From assembly GCA_947311125.1 (NCBI GenBank), contig CAMZKI010000182.1, positions 1-6,414 of the forward strand: DNA of 6,414 nt. The letters are read 5' to 3'. The position numbers were made by a program, and so were the translations under genes. Numbering within the stretch: position 1 is the first letter of the stretch; every line of letters begins with the position of its first letter. Origin of the DNA: an uncultured Chlorobiota bacterium. Its GTDB lineage: Bacteria; Bacteroidota; Bacteroidia; Bacteroidales; JAADGE01. The notes below the pieces were generated by a model that worked only from the letters and a program-made list of their open reading frames with translations, searched no databases and had not been told where the DNA came from. Positions 1 to 6,414 of this stretch are shown in pieces.

Positions 1-1058
1 CTCCAATCAATTGTATCTTTGTCGAAAAATCGGAGTCGTTTATTTAATCCTGCTTCTTGTCCGCCGTAAATAAGAGGCATACCCGGTGCAGCAAATGTTA
101 GAGCCGCAAATGTTTTGTAACTGTCGGGCATTCTTTCAAAAACGGTTCCATTCCAAGAATTTTCATCATGATTTGAAGTAAAAGACATTCTGTAAACTTT
201 TTGAGGGTATTCTTTTTGGTCTTTTTCAAAATATTTTCTTAAATCTTCTGCATTTTTTTCTCCTTTTGCAATTTCGTTCATTATGTGATGAAAATTCCAA
301 GCATAAATCATATCAAAAGCTTTTTTTGTAAGGTCTTTTTGTTCTGCTTCGGCAAGCATAAAAACGGGTTTTACTTTGTCAAGTTCAACGCGGGCGCTGT
401 CCCAAAAATCGGTAGGAACCATCATCGCTACATCACATCTGAAACCGTCAACGTCAAAATTTTCAACCCAATATTTCATTGAGTTTACCATTTCGTTACG
501 CATATTTTTGTTGTCATAATTGAGATCGGCAACGTCTGTCCAGTCGGGAACGGGAGAAATGATATGTCCGGTGCTGTCGTGTGTATACCATTCGGGATGT
601 TCGGTGACCCAAGGATTGTCCCAACCCGTATGGTTTGCCACCCAGTCAAGAATTACAAGCATACTGTCTTTATGTGCTGTTTTTATTAAATTATGTAAGT
701 CTTTTTCCGTGCCGAATTCGGGATTTACTTTTTTATAATCGGCAACGGCATAATAGCTTCCCAAAGTTCCTTTTCTGTTTTTTTCAGAAATTGGAAAAAT
801 CGGCATAAGCCAAAGGATGTCTACTCCTGTTTTTTTTAACCTTGGTATATGTTTTTCAAACGCTTTAAATGTTCCTTCCGGTGTATATTGCCTTATGTTT
901 ACTTCGTAAATGTTTGATTTTTTTGTTCTTTCGGGAAATTTGTATGTAGTCAGTTTTAATGAGTCCTTTGTATTTGTTGTGTTGTCAGAACTTTCATTTT
1001 GACAGGATATTGTCAGTAATACAGATAAAATGAGTCCTGCGAAAATTATTTTTTTCAT
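1..1058 (-). CDS. GH13 alpha-amylase family lipoprotein, 3' end outside window
   Basis: This is a glycoside hydrolase family 13 enzyme that should cleave alpha-glucosidic bonds in starch or maltodextrin. I translated 352 residues before the window ends; no stop is reached, and family members are usually 450 or more residues, so the C-terminal part of the barrel and domain C are missing. The ATG at 1058 is supported by an MKK start, a hydrophobic stretch and a lipobox (LTISC, Cys19), which indicate a lipidated envelope protein. The catalytic barrel begins almost at once, near residue 48 (IYEVNIRQYTPEGTF), with no binding module before it. GH13 landmarks are present: region I DWVANH (138-143), region V VADLN (176-180), region II DGFRCD with nucleophile Asp209, region III MLAEAE with acid/base Glu237, and region IV SNHDEN with Asp298. 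It follows the larger amylase by 31 bases and is probably cotranscribed. Exact bond and product specificity cannot be read from the sequence. Confidence 0.93.
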   Translation of the reverse strand, partial: MKKIIFAGLILSVLLTISCQNESSDNTTNTKDSLKLTTYKFPERTKKSNIYEVNIRQYTPEGTFKAFEKHIPRLKKTGVDILWLMPIFPISEKNRKGTLGSYYAVADYKKVNPEFGTEKDLHNLIKTAHKDSMLVILDWVANHTGWDNPWVTEHPEWYTHDSTGHIISPVPDWTDVADLNYDNKNMRNEMVNSMKYWVENFDVDGFRCDVAMMVPTDFWDSARVELDKVKPVFMLAEAEQKDLTKKAFDMIYAWNFHHIMNEIAKGEKNAEDLRKYFEKDQKEYPQKVYRMSFTSNHDENSWNGTVFERMPDSYKTFAALTFAAPGMPLIYGGQEAGLNKRLRFFDKDTIDW

Positions 1059-1089
1059 TTTTTATATGGTTAAAAAGTTTGAAATTATT
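1059..1089 (-). other. 31-base junction between the two amylase genes
   Basis: A/T-rich gap; the leader before the ATG at 1058 ends in ccatataaaaa and has no Shine-Dalgarno motif. A 6-bp perfect inverted repeat (AAGTTT 1075-1080, AAACTT 1094-1099) spans the upstream stop codon and is followed on the transcript by a short U run. With one G-C pair it is weak. No promoter box was recognised, which fits cotranscription of the two amylases. Confidence 0.3.
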
Positions 1090-3495
1090 TTAAAAACTTA
1101 AAGTATTGTTTGCCAGAATAACAAAACCGTTTTCCGGAATTATAAATTCTGCCTCATTGTCTTTTATTTTAAATTCTGTTGTTGTTTCGGCGTATAATTT
1201 TTCGGTTTCGAAGCGTTTATCAATTTTGATATTTGCTTTGTAATCCTGATGTGCTTTATTTAATGCAACAATTATAAAATGTCCGAAATAGTTTCGTTGA
1301 TATATAATAATGTCATCAGATATTTCAAGAAATTTAAAGTCACCGTAAATTAAAGGCAAATTATGTCTTCTGAATTGTAAAAGGCGTGAAAATGTTGACA
1401 TTAAATCGTATTGCCTGTAGTTGAGTTTGTCGAACTTCATCATTCTGCGATTGTCGGGGTCGTTACCTCCGGGCATACCTGTTTCATCGCCGTAATAAAT
1501 AACGGGGACACCGGGAATGGTAGAAATAAATGCTGCTAACTGTTTTGCTTTTTGATAAGCAATCGGATTTCCGACTTCTATATCTCGAGTCCATCCGGCA
1601 AGTTTAGCATCTTCATCAAATTTTAAAGTTCCTCCGGCATATGAAATAAATCGTCCTCTGTCTTGATTTCCGGTAATGTTTCCCATTAAATTATGGTAAC
1701 CGTAGTATTTGAAACTTGTATTTAAAACTTCTGAAAGATGTTTAAAAGATGAGTTTCCTGCAACAGCTTGTATGAAAGCATCGTAAATATTGAAGTCAAA
1801 TTGTGCGTCAAGTTGTCCGGAGTTAACATAGCTGCTTATGAGTTCGGGGCTGCCGTAGGTTTCTCCTATTTGATATATTCGTCTGTTTTCGGGAATTTCA
1901 ACTTGTGTTTTGAGTTTTTTTGTGAGTGTTTGCCAGAAAATATTCGGTATATGCTTTGTTGCATCGTGTCGGAAACCGTCAAGATTGTATTTTTTTATCC
2001 AATATACTGCACTGTCGGACAGCATATTATAAACTTCAGGTTTTGTTAAATCAAGAGAGGGAAGGAATACATCAAACCATGTAGTAAGTCGGTGATCGTC
2101 CCAGCGCTCGAGGTTTAATGTTCCGTCAGGCAGGTGCAGTTGAGTTACGTTCTCCGGATGCTGTTTGTAGTAGGGGTGTTTTTCGTGAACGTGATTTGCA
2201 ACAAAATCCAACAGAACGTTCATATTGTTTTCGTGAGCTGTTTTAACAAGTTCTTTAAAATCTTCTTCATTTCCGAAATGGTCGTCAATTAATGTAAAAG
2301 ATACGGGCCAATAGCCGTGATATGCCGAGAATTTTGTTTTCGGACAGGGATAATTACCGTATGCACCTTCAACATTTTTAACAATCGGCGAAATCCATAT
2401 TGTATTAATGCCTAAATTTTCAAAATAACCGTCTTTTATTTTTTTTATTACACCTTTTATATCGCCTCCCATATAGTTTGCTTTCGGTAATATGCGTTTG
2501 TCGGGTACAGGTCTGTTATTGGCAGTGTCGCCGTCAAAAAATCTGTCGATAAAAATGTTATAAATTGTTGCAGCTTCAAAGTCAGTTCGTGTAAGTTTTG
2601 TAACTTCGTCAATAACTTTTCCTTTGTCAAGCGGTATCATTAAATCGTTAGAAAAACCGTAATCATTTGCGGCATAAACTCTTATAAATGTCCTTTTTTG
2701 GTCTTTTGCATCATCGGGAATAATTATTCTATATGTGTTGTTGTTTGTTTTTTTGACAAAACTATTGTCAAGTTTAAAGTTTTTATAGAAGACAATGAGA
2801 TTTTTTATGTCATTTTTATATCCGATGTAAATAATATTATCATTTGTTGATTTTGTATATAACTCAGGTGATTTACTTTTATTTGTATTTCCTATTGTCA
2901 TTACGGAATTAAATCCGCCCATACCGTTACTTATTTTTTTGGGGTTTGCAGGGTCGAGCAGTTCTTTGTCGTCTGCAACAATGAGATATTGATATTTTCC
3001 CGGTTCGGCAATAATTTTTGTTTTCCAAATACCTTTTTCAAATTTCAAATTCGTATTATTCGGGTTCCATGCATTCATTTCGCCTTTCAGTTGAACTTTT
3101 TTGTATTTTTTATCTTTTGGGTTAAAAGTAAAATGATATTTTATTTTTTCGGATTTTTTCAGTAAAATATCCTGATATATACCGGGCAAATAAAATCTTA
3201 AAGTGCTTAATTCGGGTAAATTGTCAGAAATGACGATTAATTTTATTACAGAACTGTCTTCCGATAATTTTATTTTCAGGCTTTTGTTGCATACAATGCT
3301 GTCAAATGAGTAATCTTCAGGAAAATAGTCTCTTATAAAAATCGTTGTTGTGTCAGTATTAAGACTTATCGGGCTTGCTAATCCGAAAATCGGGTTTATA
3401 TCCGGAAATTTGAACTCTTGAGATATTTGCTCGTCATTACATGAATAAATGAAAATTAGCGGAAGTAAGAGAACTGAAAAAATTAGTTTTTTCAT
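1090..3495 (-). CDS. GH13 alpha-amylase family lipoprotein with N-terminal starch-binding-like module (801 aa)
   Basis: A complete multidomain GH13 enzyme, likely acting on starch, maltodextrin or cyclodextrin at the cell envelope. Residues 1-19 form a lipoprotein signal (MKK, hydrophobic core, IYSC with Cys19), followed by acidic NDEQ. Residues ~25-115 are a beta-rich segment I cannot name. Residues ~120-185 resemble a glycogen/starch-binding domain of the CBM48/AMPK type (GEMNAWNP with Trp143, Trp157, then YQYLIVADD and DPANP). Residues ~220-292 look like a further Ig-like domain of the kind before cyclomaltodextrinase/neopullulanase barrels. The barrel begins near 308, with MGGDIKG (342-348), region I DFVANH (430-435), region V LPSLD (478-482), region II DGFRHD with nucleophile Asp511, and region III IGETYG with acid/base Glu545. 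Region IV reads GNQD: Asp612 is kept but the usual His is Gln611. A domain C beta sandwich occupies ~712-801. It lies 38 bases after the phosphorylase. A SusG-like role is plausible, but the layout differs and susG is not assigned. Confidence 0.95.
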   Translation of the reverse strand: MKKLIFSVLLLPLIFIYSCNDEQISQEFKFPDINPIFGLASPISLNTDTTTIFIRDYFPEDYSFDSIVCNKSLKIKLSEDSSVIKLIVISDNLPELSTLRFYLPGIYQDILLKKSEKIKYHFTFNPKDKKYKKVQLKGEMNAWNPNNTNLKFEKGIWKTKIIAEPGKYQYLIVADDKELLDPANPKKISNGMGGFNSVMTIGNTNKSKSPELYTKSTNDNIIYIGYKNDIKNLIVFYKNFKLDNSFVKKTNNNTYRIIIPDDAKDQKRTFIRVYAANDYGFSNDLMIPLDKGKVIDEVTKLTRTDFEAATIYNIFIDRFFDGDTANNRPVPDKRILPKANYMGGDIKGVIKKIKDGYFENLGINTIWISPIVKNVEGAYGNYPCPKTKFSAYHGYWPVSFTLIDDHFGNEEDFKELVKTAHENNMNVLLDFVANHVHEKHPYYKQHPENVTQLHLPDGTLNLERWDDHRLTTWFDVFLPSLDLTKPEVYNMLSDSAVYWIKKYNLDGFRHDATKHIPNIFWQTLTKKLKTQVEIPENRRIYQIGETYGSPELISSYVNSGQLDAQFDFNIYDAFIQAVAGNSSFKHLSEVLNTSFKYYGYHNLMGNITGNQDRGRFISYAGGTLKFDEDAKLAGWTRDIEVGNPIAYQKAKQLAAFISTIPGVPVIYYGDETGMPGGNDPDNRRMMKFDKLNYRQYDLMSTFSRLLQFRRHNLPLIYGDFKFLEISDDIIIYQRNYFGHFIIVALNKAHQDYKANIKIDKRFETEKLYAETTTEFKIKDNEAEFIIPENGFVILANNTLSF

Positions 3496-3533
3496 TATTT
3501 AAAAAATTTATTGATTTGTATAATTCTGAAAAA
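3496..3533 (-). other. 38-base junction between phosphorylase and 801-aa amylase genes
   Basis: A/T-rich gap with no Shine-Dalgarno motif before the ATG at 3495 (leader ends in ttttttaaata). A 7-bp perfect inverted repeat, TTGATTT at 3511-3517 and AAATCAA at 3531-3537, overlaps the phosphorylase stop codon; on the transcript it is followed by six U at 3506-3501. The stem has only one G-C pair, so it is at best a weak terminator or processing hairpin and may be chance in AT-rich DNA. I saw no clear TAnnTTTG promoter box of the Bacteroidota type. Confidence 0.35.
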
Positions 3534-5507
3534 TCAACTGCTTTTTTGCCTCAATGCAATTTCCGAAACTGAATTTTTCTTAACTAACCGACTGTTGCCA
3601 AATATTATAAGGTCAATGTCATAATTGCTTTGGTTCTCTATTTTGAGGGATTCTTTTGATACCTCAAATTTCAATAAAACATTTCTGAAACGTATTTTAA
3701 ATGAATATAGTTTCCATTGCTCGGGGATAAAAGGAAGAAAACTTAATTTGTTATTCTTTATTCGCATTCCGGCAAAACCTTTAATTATCGTCATCCATGT
3801 TCCGCCCATACTCGTAATATGTAAACCGTCCTCGGTATCGTTGTTGTAGTCGTCTAAATCCAGTCGGGCGGCATTTAAATAGAAATTATAGGCTCTTTTT
3901 TCATCTCCTGTTTTTGCGGCGATAATTGAGTGGATGCATGATGAAAGTGAACTTTCATGCACAGTTAGAGGTTCGTAAAAATCAAAGTTTCTGCGAATAG
4001 TTTCTGTATCATAATCTTCTTCAAAAAAGTATATTCCCTGCAAAACATCGGCTTGTTTTATGTAACAAGAACGTAAAATTCTGTCCCACGACCAATGTTG
4101 ATGTATAGGGCGTTCGAGGTGCGAAAGTTCGGAAACGGGTTTTATTTCTTTGTCGAGAAAACCGTCTTGTTGCAGAAAAATTTTTCTCTTTTCGTCATAA
4201 GGGAAATACATATTTGTAAATATTTTCGTCCATTGTTTTATTTCTTTTTCTTCCCTGAAGTTTGTTTTTTCGATTATTTGGTTGTATTTCTCCGGATTAT
4301 TTGCTTTTACCCAATTTATGCTGTCAATTGTGTATTGCATTGTTTTGCACGCCAAGAGGTTTGTGTACCAGTTGTTATTTACGTTATTTTCATATTCGTT
4401 AGGTCCTGTTACTCCGAGCATAACATATTTTTGTTTATCTTCTGAAAAATTAACTCTTTGAGCCCAAAATCTTGAAATTCCGATAAGAACCTCCAAACCG
4501 TATTCAGTCAGATAATTTTTATCTCCGGTGTATCGTATATAATCTTTTATTGCATATGCAATTGCACCGTTTCGGTGAATTTCTTCAAAAGTTATTTCCC
4601 ATTCGTTATGGCATTCCTCACCGTTTATGGTAACCATAGGGTATAATGCGGCACCGTCTTTGAATCCGAGTTTTTCGGCATTTTCTATTGCTTTTTCGAG
4701 ATGGTTGTAGCGGTATTTTAAGAGTTGTTTTGCTACTTTTTCATCTGCGGTGCTTAAATAAAACGGCAGAAGGTAAGCTTCTGTATCCCAATATGTTGAC
4801 CCACCGTATTTTTCTCCCGTAAATCCTTTAGGTCCAATATTAAGGCGTTCGTCTTGTCCTGTATATGTTTGGTTGAGCTGGAATATGTTGAAACGAATGC
4901 CTTGTTGTGCTGCAACATCTCCTTCAATTATTATATCGCTTTCTTCCCACTTTTTTTGCCAAGCTTGTTCTTGTTCTTTTAATAAATTATCGTAACCTTT
5001 GTCTTCAGCATATTCCAAAACATCATAGGCAACTTTTGCAAGGATATTTTTATCGTAATACATTGACGAAGTAACTGCTGCAAATTTATAGATTATTGTT
5101 TTCTTATTTTTCTTTACGGGCAAGGAGAACTTAAATCCGACATATTTTTTCTTTTCGATTTTTTCAAAGTCTGACAGTGAAATTTCTTTATTATTGAAAG
5201 TTGTTTTGATATCGACAGCTGTGCAAACTCTGAAAAATGTTTTTTTAGTTTCTGAAATTACGTATGGTTTTACGGCTGCAGATTTTTCAATTTCAATCCA
5301 AAATTTTTCATCATAATTAGAATCTTGATTTGATATATCTGCGTTAATGTCTGCAATAACTTCAATTTTTCCGTCAAAATTAAGGGGTTCGACCGAATAT
5401 TTTATAACACCGAGTTCATCGTTTACGATACTTAGGAAACGTTTTGATTTTATCTTAATTTTTTTTCCGTCGGGAAATTCTGCCGTGTAACGTTTTCTGA
5501 GGTATCC
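3534..5507 (-). CDS. GH65 maltose phosphorylase, in-frame remainder with the catalytic barrel
   Basis: From GGA at 5505-5507 this frame is open for 657 codons, finishing the N-terminal domain (GYLRKRY, then EKFW near 4.0e2 bases further on) and carrying the (alpha/alpha)6 barrel and C-terminal sheet. In joined numbering: TYWDTEAYLLPFY lies at 355-367; HNEWEITFE at 417-425 matches the acceptor loop ('loop 3') that I recall as marking maltose specificity in Lactobacillus maltose phosphorylases; GPNEYENN (485-492) holds the likely general acid Glu488; VHESSLS (633-639) and GLHITSMGGTW (678-688) are the conserved phosphate-site region. These favour maltose over trehalose or kojibiose. There is no good start of its own: an in-frame TTG at 5123 falls inside a conserved strand (FSLPVKK) and the first ATG (5061-5063) is further in, so independent translation is unlikely. 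Confidence 0.8.
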   Translation of the reverse strand, partial: GYLRKRYTAEFPDGKKIKIKSKRFLSIVNDELGVIKYSVEPLNFDGKIEVIADINADISNQDSNYDEKFWIEIEKSAAVKPYVISETKKTFFRVCTAVDIKTTFNNKEISLSDFEKIEKKKYVGFKFSLPVKKNKKTIIYKFAAVTSSMYYDKNILAKVAYDVLEYAEDKGYDNLLKEQEQAWQKKWEESDIIIEGDVAAQQGIRFNIFQLNQTYTGQDERLNIGPKGFTGEKYGGSTYWDTEAYLLPFYLSTADEKVAKQLLKYRYNHLEKAIENAEKLGFKDGAALYPMVTINGEECHNEWEITFEEIHRNGAIAYAIKDYIRYTGDKNYLTEYGLEVLIGISRFWAQRVNFSEDKQKYVMLGVTGPNEYENNVNNNWYTNLLACKTMQYTIDSINWVKANNPEKYNQIIEKTNFREEKEIKQWTKIFTNMYFPYDEKRKIFLQQDGFLDKEIKPVSELSHLERPIHQHWSWDRILRSCYIKQADVLQGIYFFEEDYDTETIRRNFDFYEPLTVHESSLSSCIHSIIAAKTGDEKRAYNFYLNAARLDLDDYNNDTEDGLHITSMGGTWMTIIKGFAGMRIKNNKLSFLPFIPEQWKLYSFKIRFRNVLLKFEVSKESLKIENQSNYDIDLIIFGNSRLVKKNSVSEIALRQKSS

Positions 5508-5857
5508 TTTTTCATATTCAGAACACGTTTAAATTCCGTAATTTTACAGGTATGTAAGTCTAATTTTTGTCCGTTTATTGCTATTTTTATACCTGTCCAG
5601 TCCGGAGCGTTAAGGACTTTTGCAAAATATTCGGGATAGCCGTTTTTCCACCACCCTACACGTGTTTTATCCGGGTAATAAATTCCTGAAATATAATTTC
5701 CCTGAAGGGTTTCGCCTGAATAATATTCTTCAAAATTGCCTCTTTGTCCGATTTTTCCGTTGCCTAGACTGAATATACTTTCTGATACTTTGTTATATTC
5801 CGGTAACAGTCCTTCTTCAATAACTTTCCAGGGGGCGTGTTTTATATATTGTTTCAT
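5450..5857 (-). CDS. GH65 maltose phosphorylase, N-terminal fragment before the frameshift
   Basis: As written, this frame encodes 135 residues. The first 117 are the start of the GH65 N-terminal beta-sandwich domain: HAPWKVIEEG near the start, ESIFSLGNGKIGQRGNFEE (26-44), YISGIYYPDK (55-64) and FKRVLNMKK (109-117). The last 18 residues (DTSENV onward) do not fit the family and are the out-of-frame tail ending at TAA 5450-5452. The start at 5857 is sound: it gives the expected family N-terminus and sits just after the pgmB stop. No Shine-Dalgarno motif precedes it, only attaaaa. This fragment alone lacks the catalytic barrel and should be inactive. Confidence 0.8.
   Translation of the reverse strand: MKQYIKHAPWKVIEEGLLPEYNKVSESIFSLGNGKIGQRGNFEEYYSGETLQGNYISGIYYPDKTRVGWWKNGYPEYFAKVLNAPDWTGIKIAINGQKLDLHTCKITEFKRVLNMKKDTSENVTRQNFPTEKKLR
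5505..5515 (-). other. Frameshift site in the maltose phosphorylase gene
   Basis: On the coding strand the site reads ATG AAA AAG GAT in the upstream frame (A-run at 5512-5508). The family-like continuation needs Gly-Tyr-Leu, which is read as GGA TAC CTC starting at the last G of AAG. One extra A or G in the run, or a -1 slip after AAA AAG, gives exactly that. I see no convincing downstream hairpin to stimulate slippage. Confidence 0.8.
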
Positions 5858-5864
5858 TTTTAAT

Positions 5865-6414
5865 TTACAGTTGTTTAATTATATCATCAAAAGAGATGTT
5901 TTTAAAATTACTGATAACATAGTCAGCTTTACTTAAAGTTTTCGGAGAACCGATACCCACGCATTTAAATTTGCCGTTTATTGCAGCTTCAATGCCTGCT
6001 TCGGCATCTTCAAAAACGATACATTCTCCAGGCTTAACTCTTAATTCTTTCGCAGCTTTGAGAAAAACTTCAGGGTCGGGTTTTGCTTTGCTCACTTTTG
6101 TTCCGTCTATAATAACTTCAAAATAATCTTTTAATTTTAGTTGGTTTAAAATTGTCATTGCATTTTTACTTGCCGAACCGAGAGCGATTTTTATGTTTTT
6201 GCTTTGTAAATCTCTCAAAAAATCAATAACACCGGGCAAAATTTCATCAGGTGTCATTTTTAAAATATATTCGAGATATTTTTTGTTTTTATTTTCGGCA
6301 AATCGTTGTTTTACTTCGTCATCAAAATTTAATCCTCCAATTTCAAGCAAAATATCCAGCGAACGTATTCTGCTTACACCTTTAAGACGTTCATTATCTT
6401 TTTCCGTAAAGTTA
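5865..6414 (-). CDS. pgmB: Beta-phosphoglucomutase (HAD superfamily), 5' end outside window
   Basis: This enzyme interconverts beta-D-glucose-1-phosphate and glucose-6-phosphate in the cytoplasm, feeding the product of maltose phosphorylase into glycolysis. About 182 C-terminal residues are visible. The reading frame stays open to the window edge, so the true start, and the HAD motif I with the nucleophilic Asp (DxDGV), lie beyond 6414. By comparison with the Lactococcus lactis enzyme (about 221 residues) roughly 34 residues are missing. The cap domain shows LKGVSRIRSLDILL, the signature of beta-phosphoglucomutases whose Arg contacts substrate phosphate. HAD motif II is ALGSASKN (Ser near 6174-6176), motif III is KAKPDPEVF (Lys near 6081-6083), and motif IV is VFEDAEAGIEAA (Glu-Asp near 6006-6011). 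The TTG at 6350 is an internal Leu in the cap domain, not the start. The TAA at 5865-5867 is followed after 7 bases by the phosphorylase ATG. Confidence 0.95.
   Translation of the reverse strand, partial: NFTEKDNERLKGVSRIRSLDILLEIGGLNFDDEVKQRFAENKNKKYLEYILKMTPDEILPGVIDFLRDLQSKNIKIALGSASKNAMTILNQLKLKDYFEVIIDGTKVSKAKPDPEVFLKAAKELRVKPGECIVFEDAEAGIEAAINGKFKCVGIGSPKTLSKADYVISNFKNISFDDIIKQL

Larger units (their letters stand above)
3534..5857 (-). pseudogene. GH65 maltose phosphorylase, whole gene, interrupted by a one-base frameshift
   Basis: Maltose phosphorylase is a cytoplasmic enzyme that splits maltose with phosphate into D-glucose and beta-D-glucose-1-phosphate. The span from the ATG at 5857 to the TGA at 3534-3536 is 2324 bases, one short of a multiple of three. 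The first frame runs 117 correct codons, then drifts to a TAA at 5450-5452. The second frame is open without a stop from the same point to 3534. Joined at 5507 they give 774 residues, the usual GH65 phosphorylase length, with continuous family-like sequence across the join (LNMKK then GYLRKRY). So a single lost base, or a -1 ribosomal slip, explains everything. It starts 7 bases after the pgmB stop, the classic pairing of a beta-glucose-1-phosphate producer with its mutase. Whether the break is real or an assembly error in an A-run cannot be decided here; the rest of the gene shows no decay. Confidence 0.9.

Noticed and set aside
285..738. Two plus-strand open frames (285-482 and 520-738)
   Set aside because: They lie opposite the conserved GH13 barrel coding sequence on the minus strand and their translations show no recognisable domain.
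1768..2049. Plus-strand open frame of 93 codons
   Set aside because: Fully antisense to the catalytic barrel of the 801-residue amylase; Cys- and Phe-rich translation typical of a shadow frame.
1090..3495. Assigning susG to the 801-residue amylase
   Set aside because: Its domain order and region IV differ from what I would expect of SusG, and no SusC/D/E/F genes are visible to support the name.
3625..4445. Plus-strand open frames at 3625-3849 and 4095-4445
   Set aside because: Antisense to the GH65 catalytic domain, with no family-like sequence.
3534..5123. Independent 529-residue protein starting at TTG 5123
   Set aside because: The same frame is open and family-like for another 128 codons upstream, so this TTG is an internal Leu of the phosphorylase.
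5480..5515. Programmed -1 frameshifting as the main explanation for the split phosphorylase
   Set aside because: The A-AAG site fits, but the full heptamer A AAA AAG is absent (it is G AAA AAG), I see no strong downstream hairpin, and I know of no GH65 gene that uses recoding; kept only as a possibility.
5736..5936. Plus-strand open frame across the pgmB/phosphorylase junction
   Set aside because: Antisense to two well-supported genes and without any recognisable motif.
5865..6350. pgmB starting at TTG 6350
   Set aside because: The frame continues upstream to the window edge with the conserved LKGVSR cap motif, so the real start is outside the window.

Overview
The window looks like part of a maltodextrin/starch utilisation operon from an AT-rich member of the Bacteroidota. 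The grounds are the gene content, the two N-terminal lipoprotein signals ending in 'SC' followed by polar or acidic residues, the tight packing of genes, and the absence of Shine-Dalgarno motifs before the three visible starts (the leaders are A/T-rich). I cannot name a genus from the sequence alone.

All genes lie on the minus strand, so transcription runs from high to low coordinates. In that order: (1) the C-terminal ~182 residues of a beta-phosphoglucomutase (pgmB, 6414-5865, 5' end outside the window); (2) a GH65 maltose phosphorylase (5857-3534) that starts 7 bases after pgmB and is broken by a one-base frameshift near 5507-5515; (3) a complete 801-residue GH13 alpha-amylase-family lipoprotein with a starch-binding-like N-terminal module (3495-1090); (4) a second, shorter and differently built GH13 lipoprotein (1058-1, 3' end outside the window). 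The gaps between genes are 7, 38 and 31 bases, so nothing longer than 300 bases is non-coding. I saw no tRNA, rRNA, CRISPR array, insertion sequence or phage gene.

The genes form a coherent pathway. The two lipoprotein amylases, probably anchored in the outer membrane, would cut starch or maltodextrins outside the cytoplasm. Imported maltose would be split by the cytoplasmic GH65 enzyme with phosphate into glucose and beta-glucose-1-phosphate, and pgmB would convert the latter to glucose-6-phosphate. No SusC/SusD-type importer, MFS transporter or regulator is in the window; these would have to be in the flanks.

The most notable points are the frameshift in the phosphorylase (an otherwise intact 774-codon gene, restored exactly by one extra base or a -1 slip at an AAA-AAG site) and a His-to-Gln change in conserved region IV of the 801-residue amylase. 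I did not find evidence of a previously undescribed system; this is a recognisable carbohydrate-utilisation locus.
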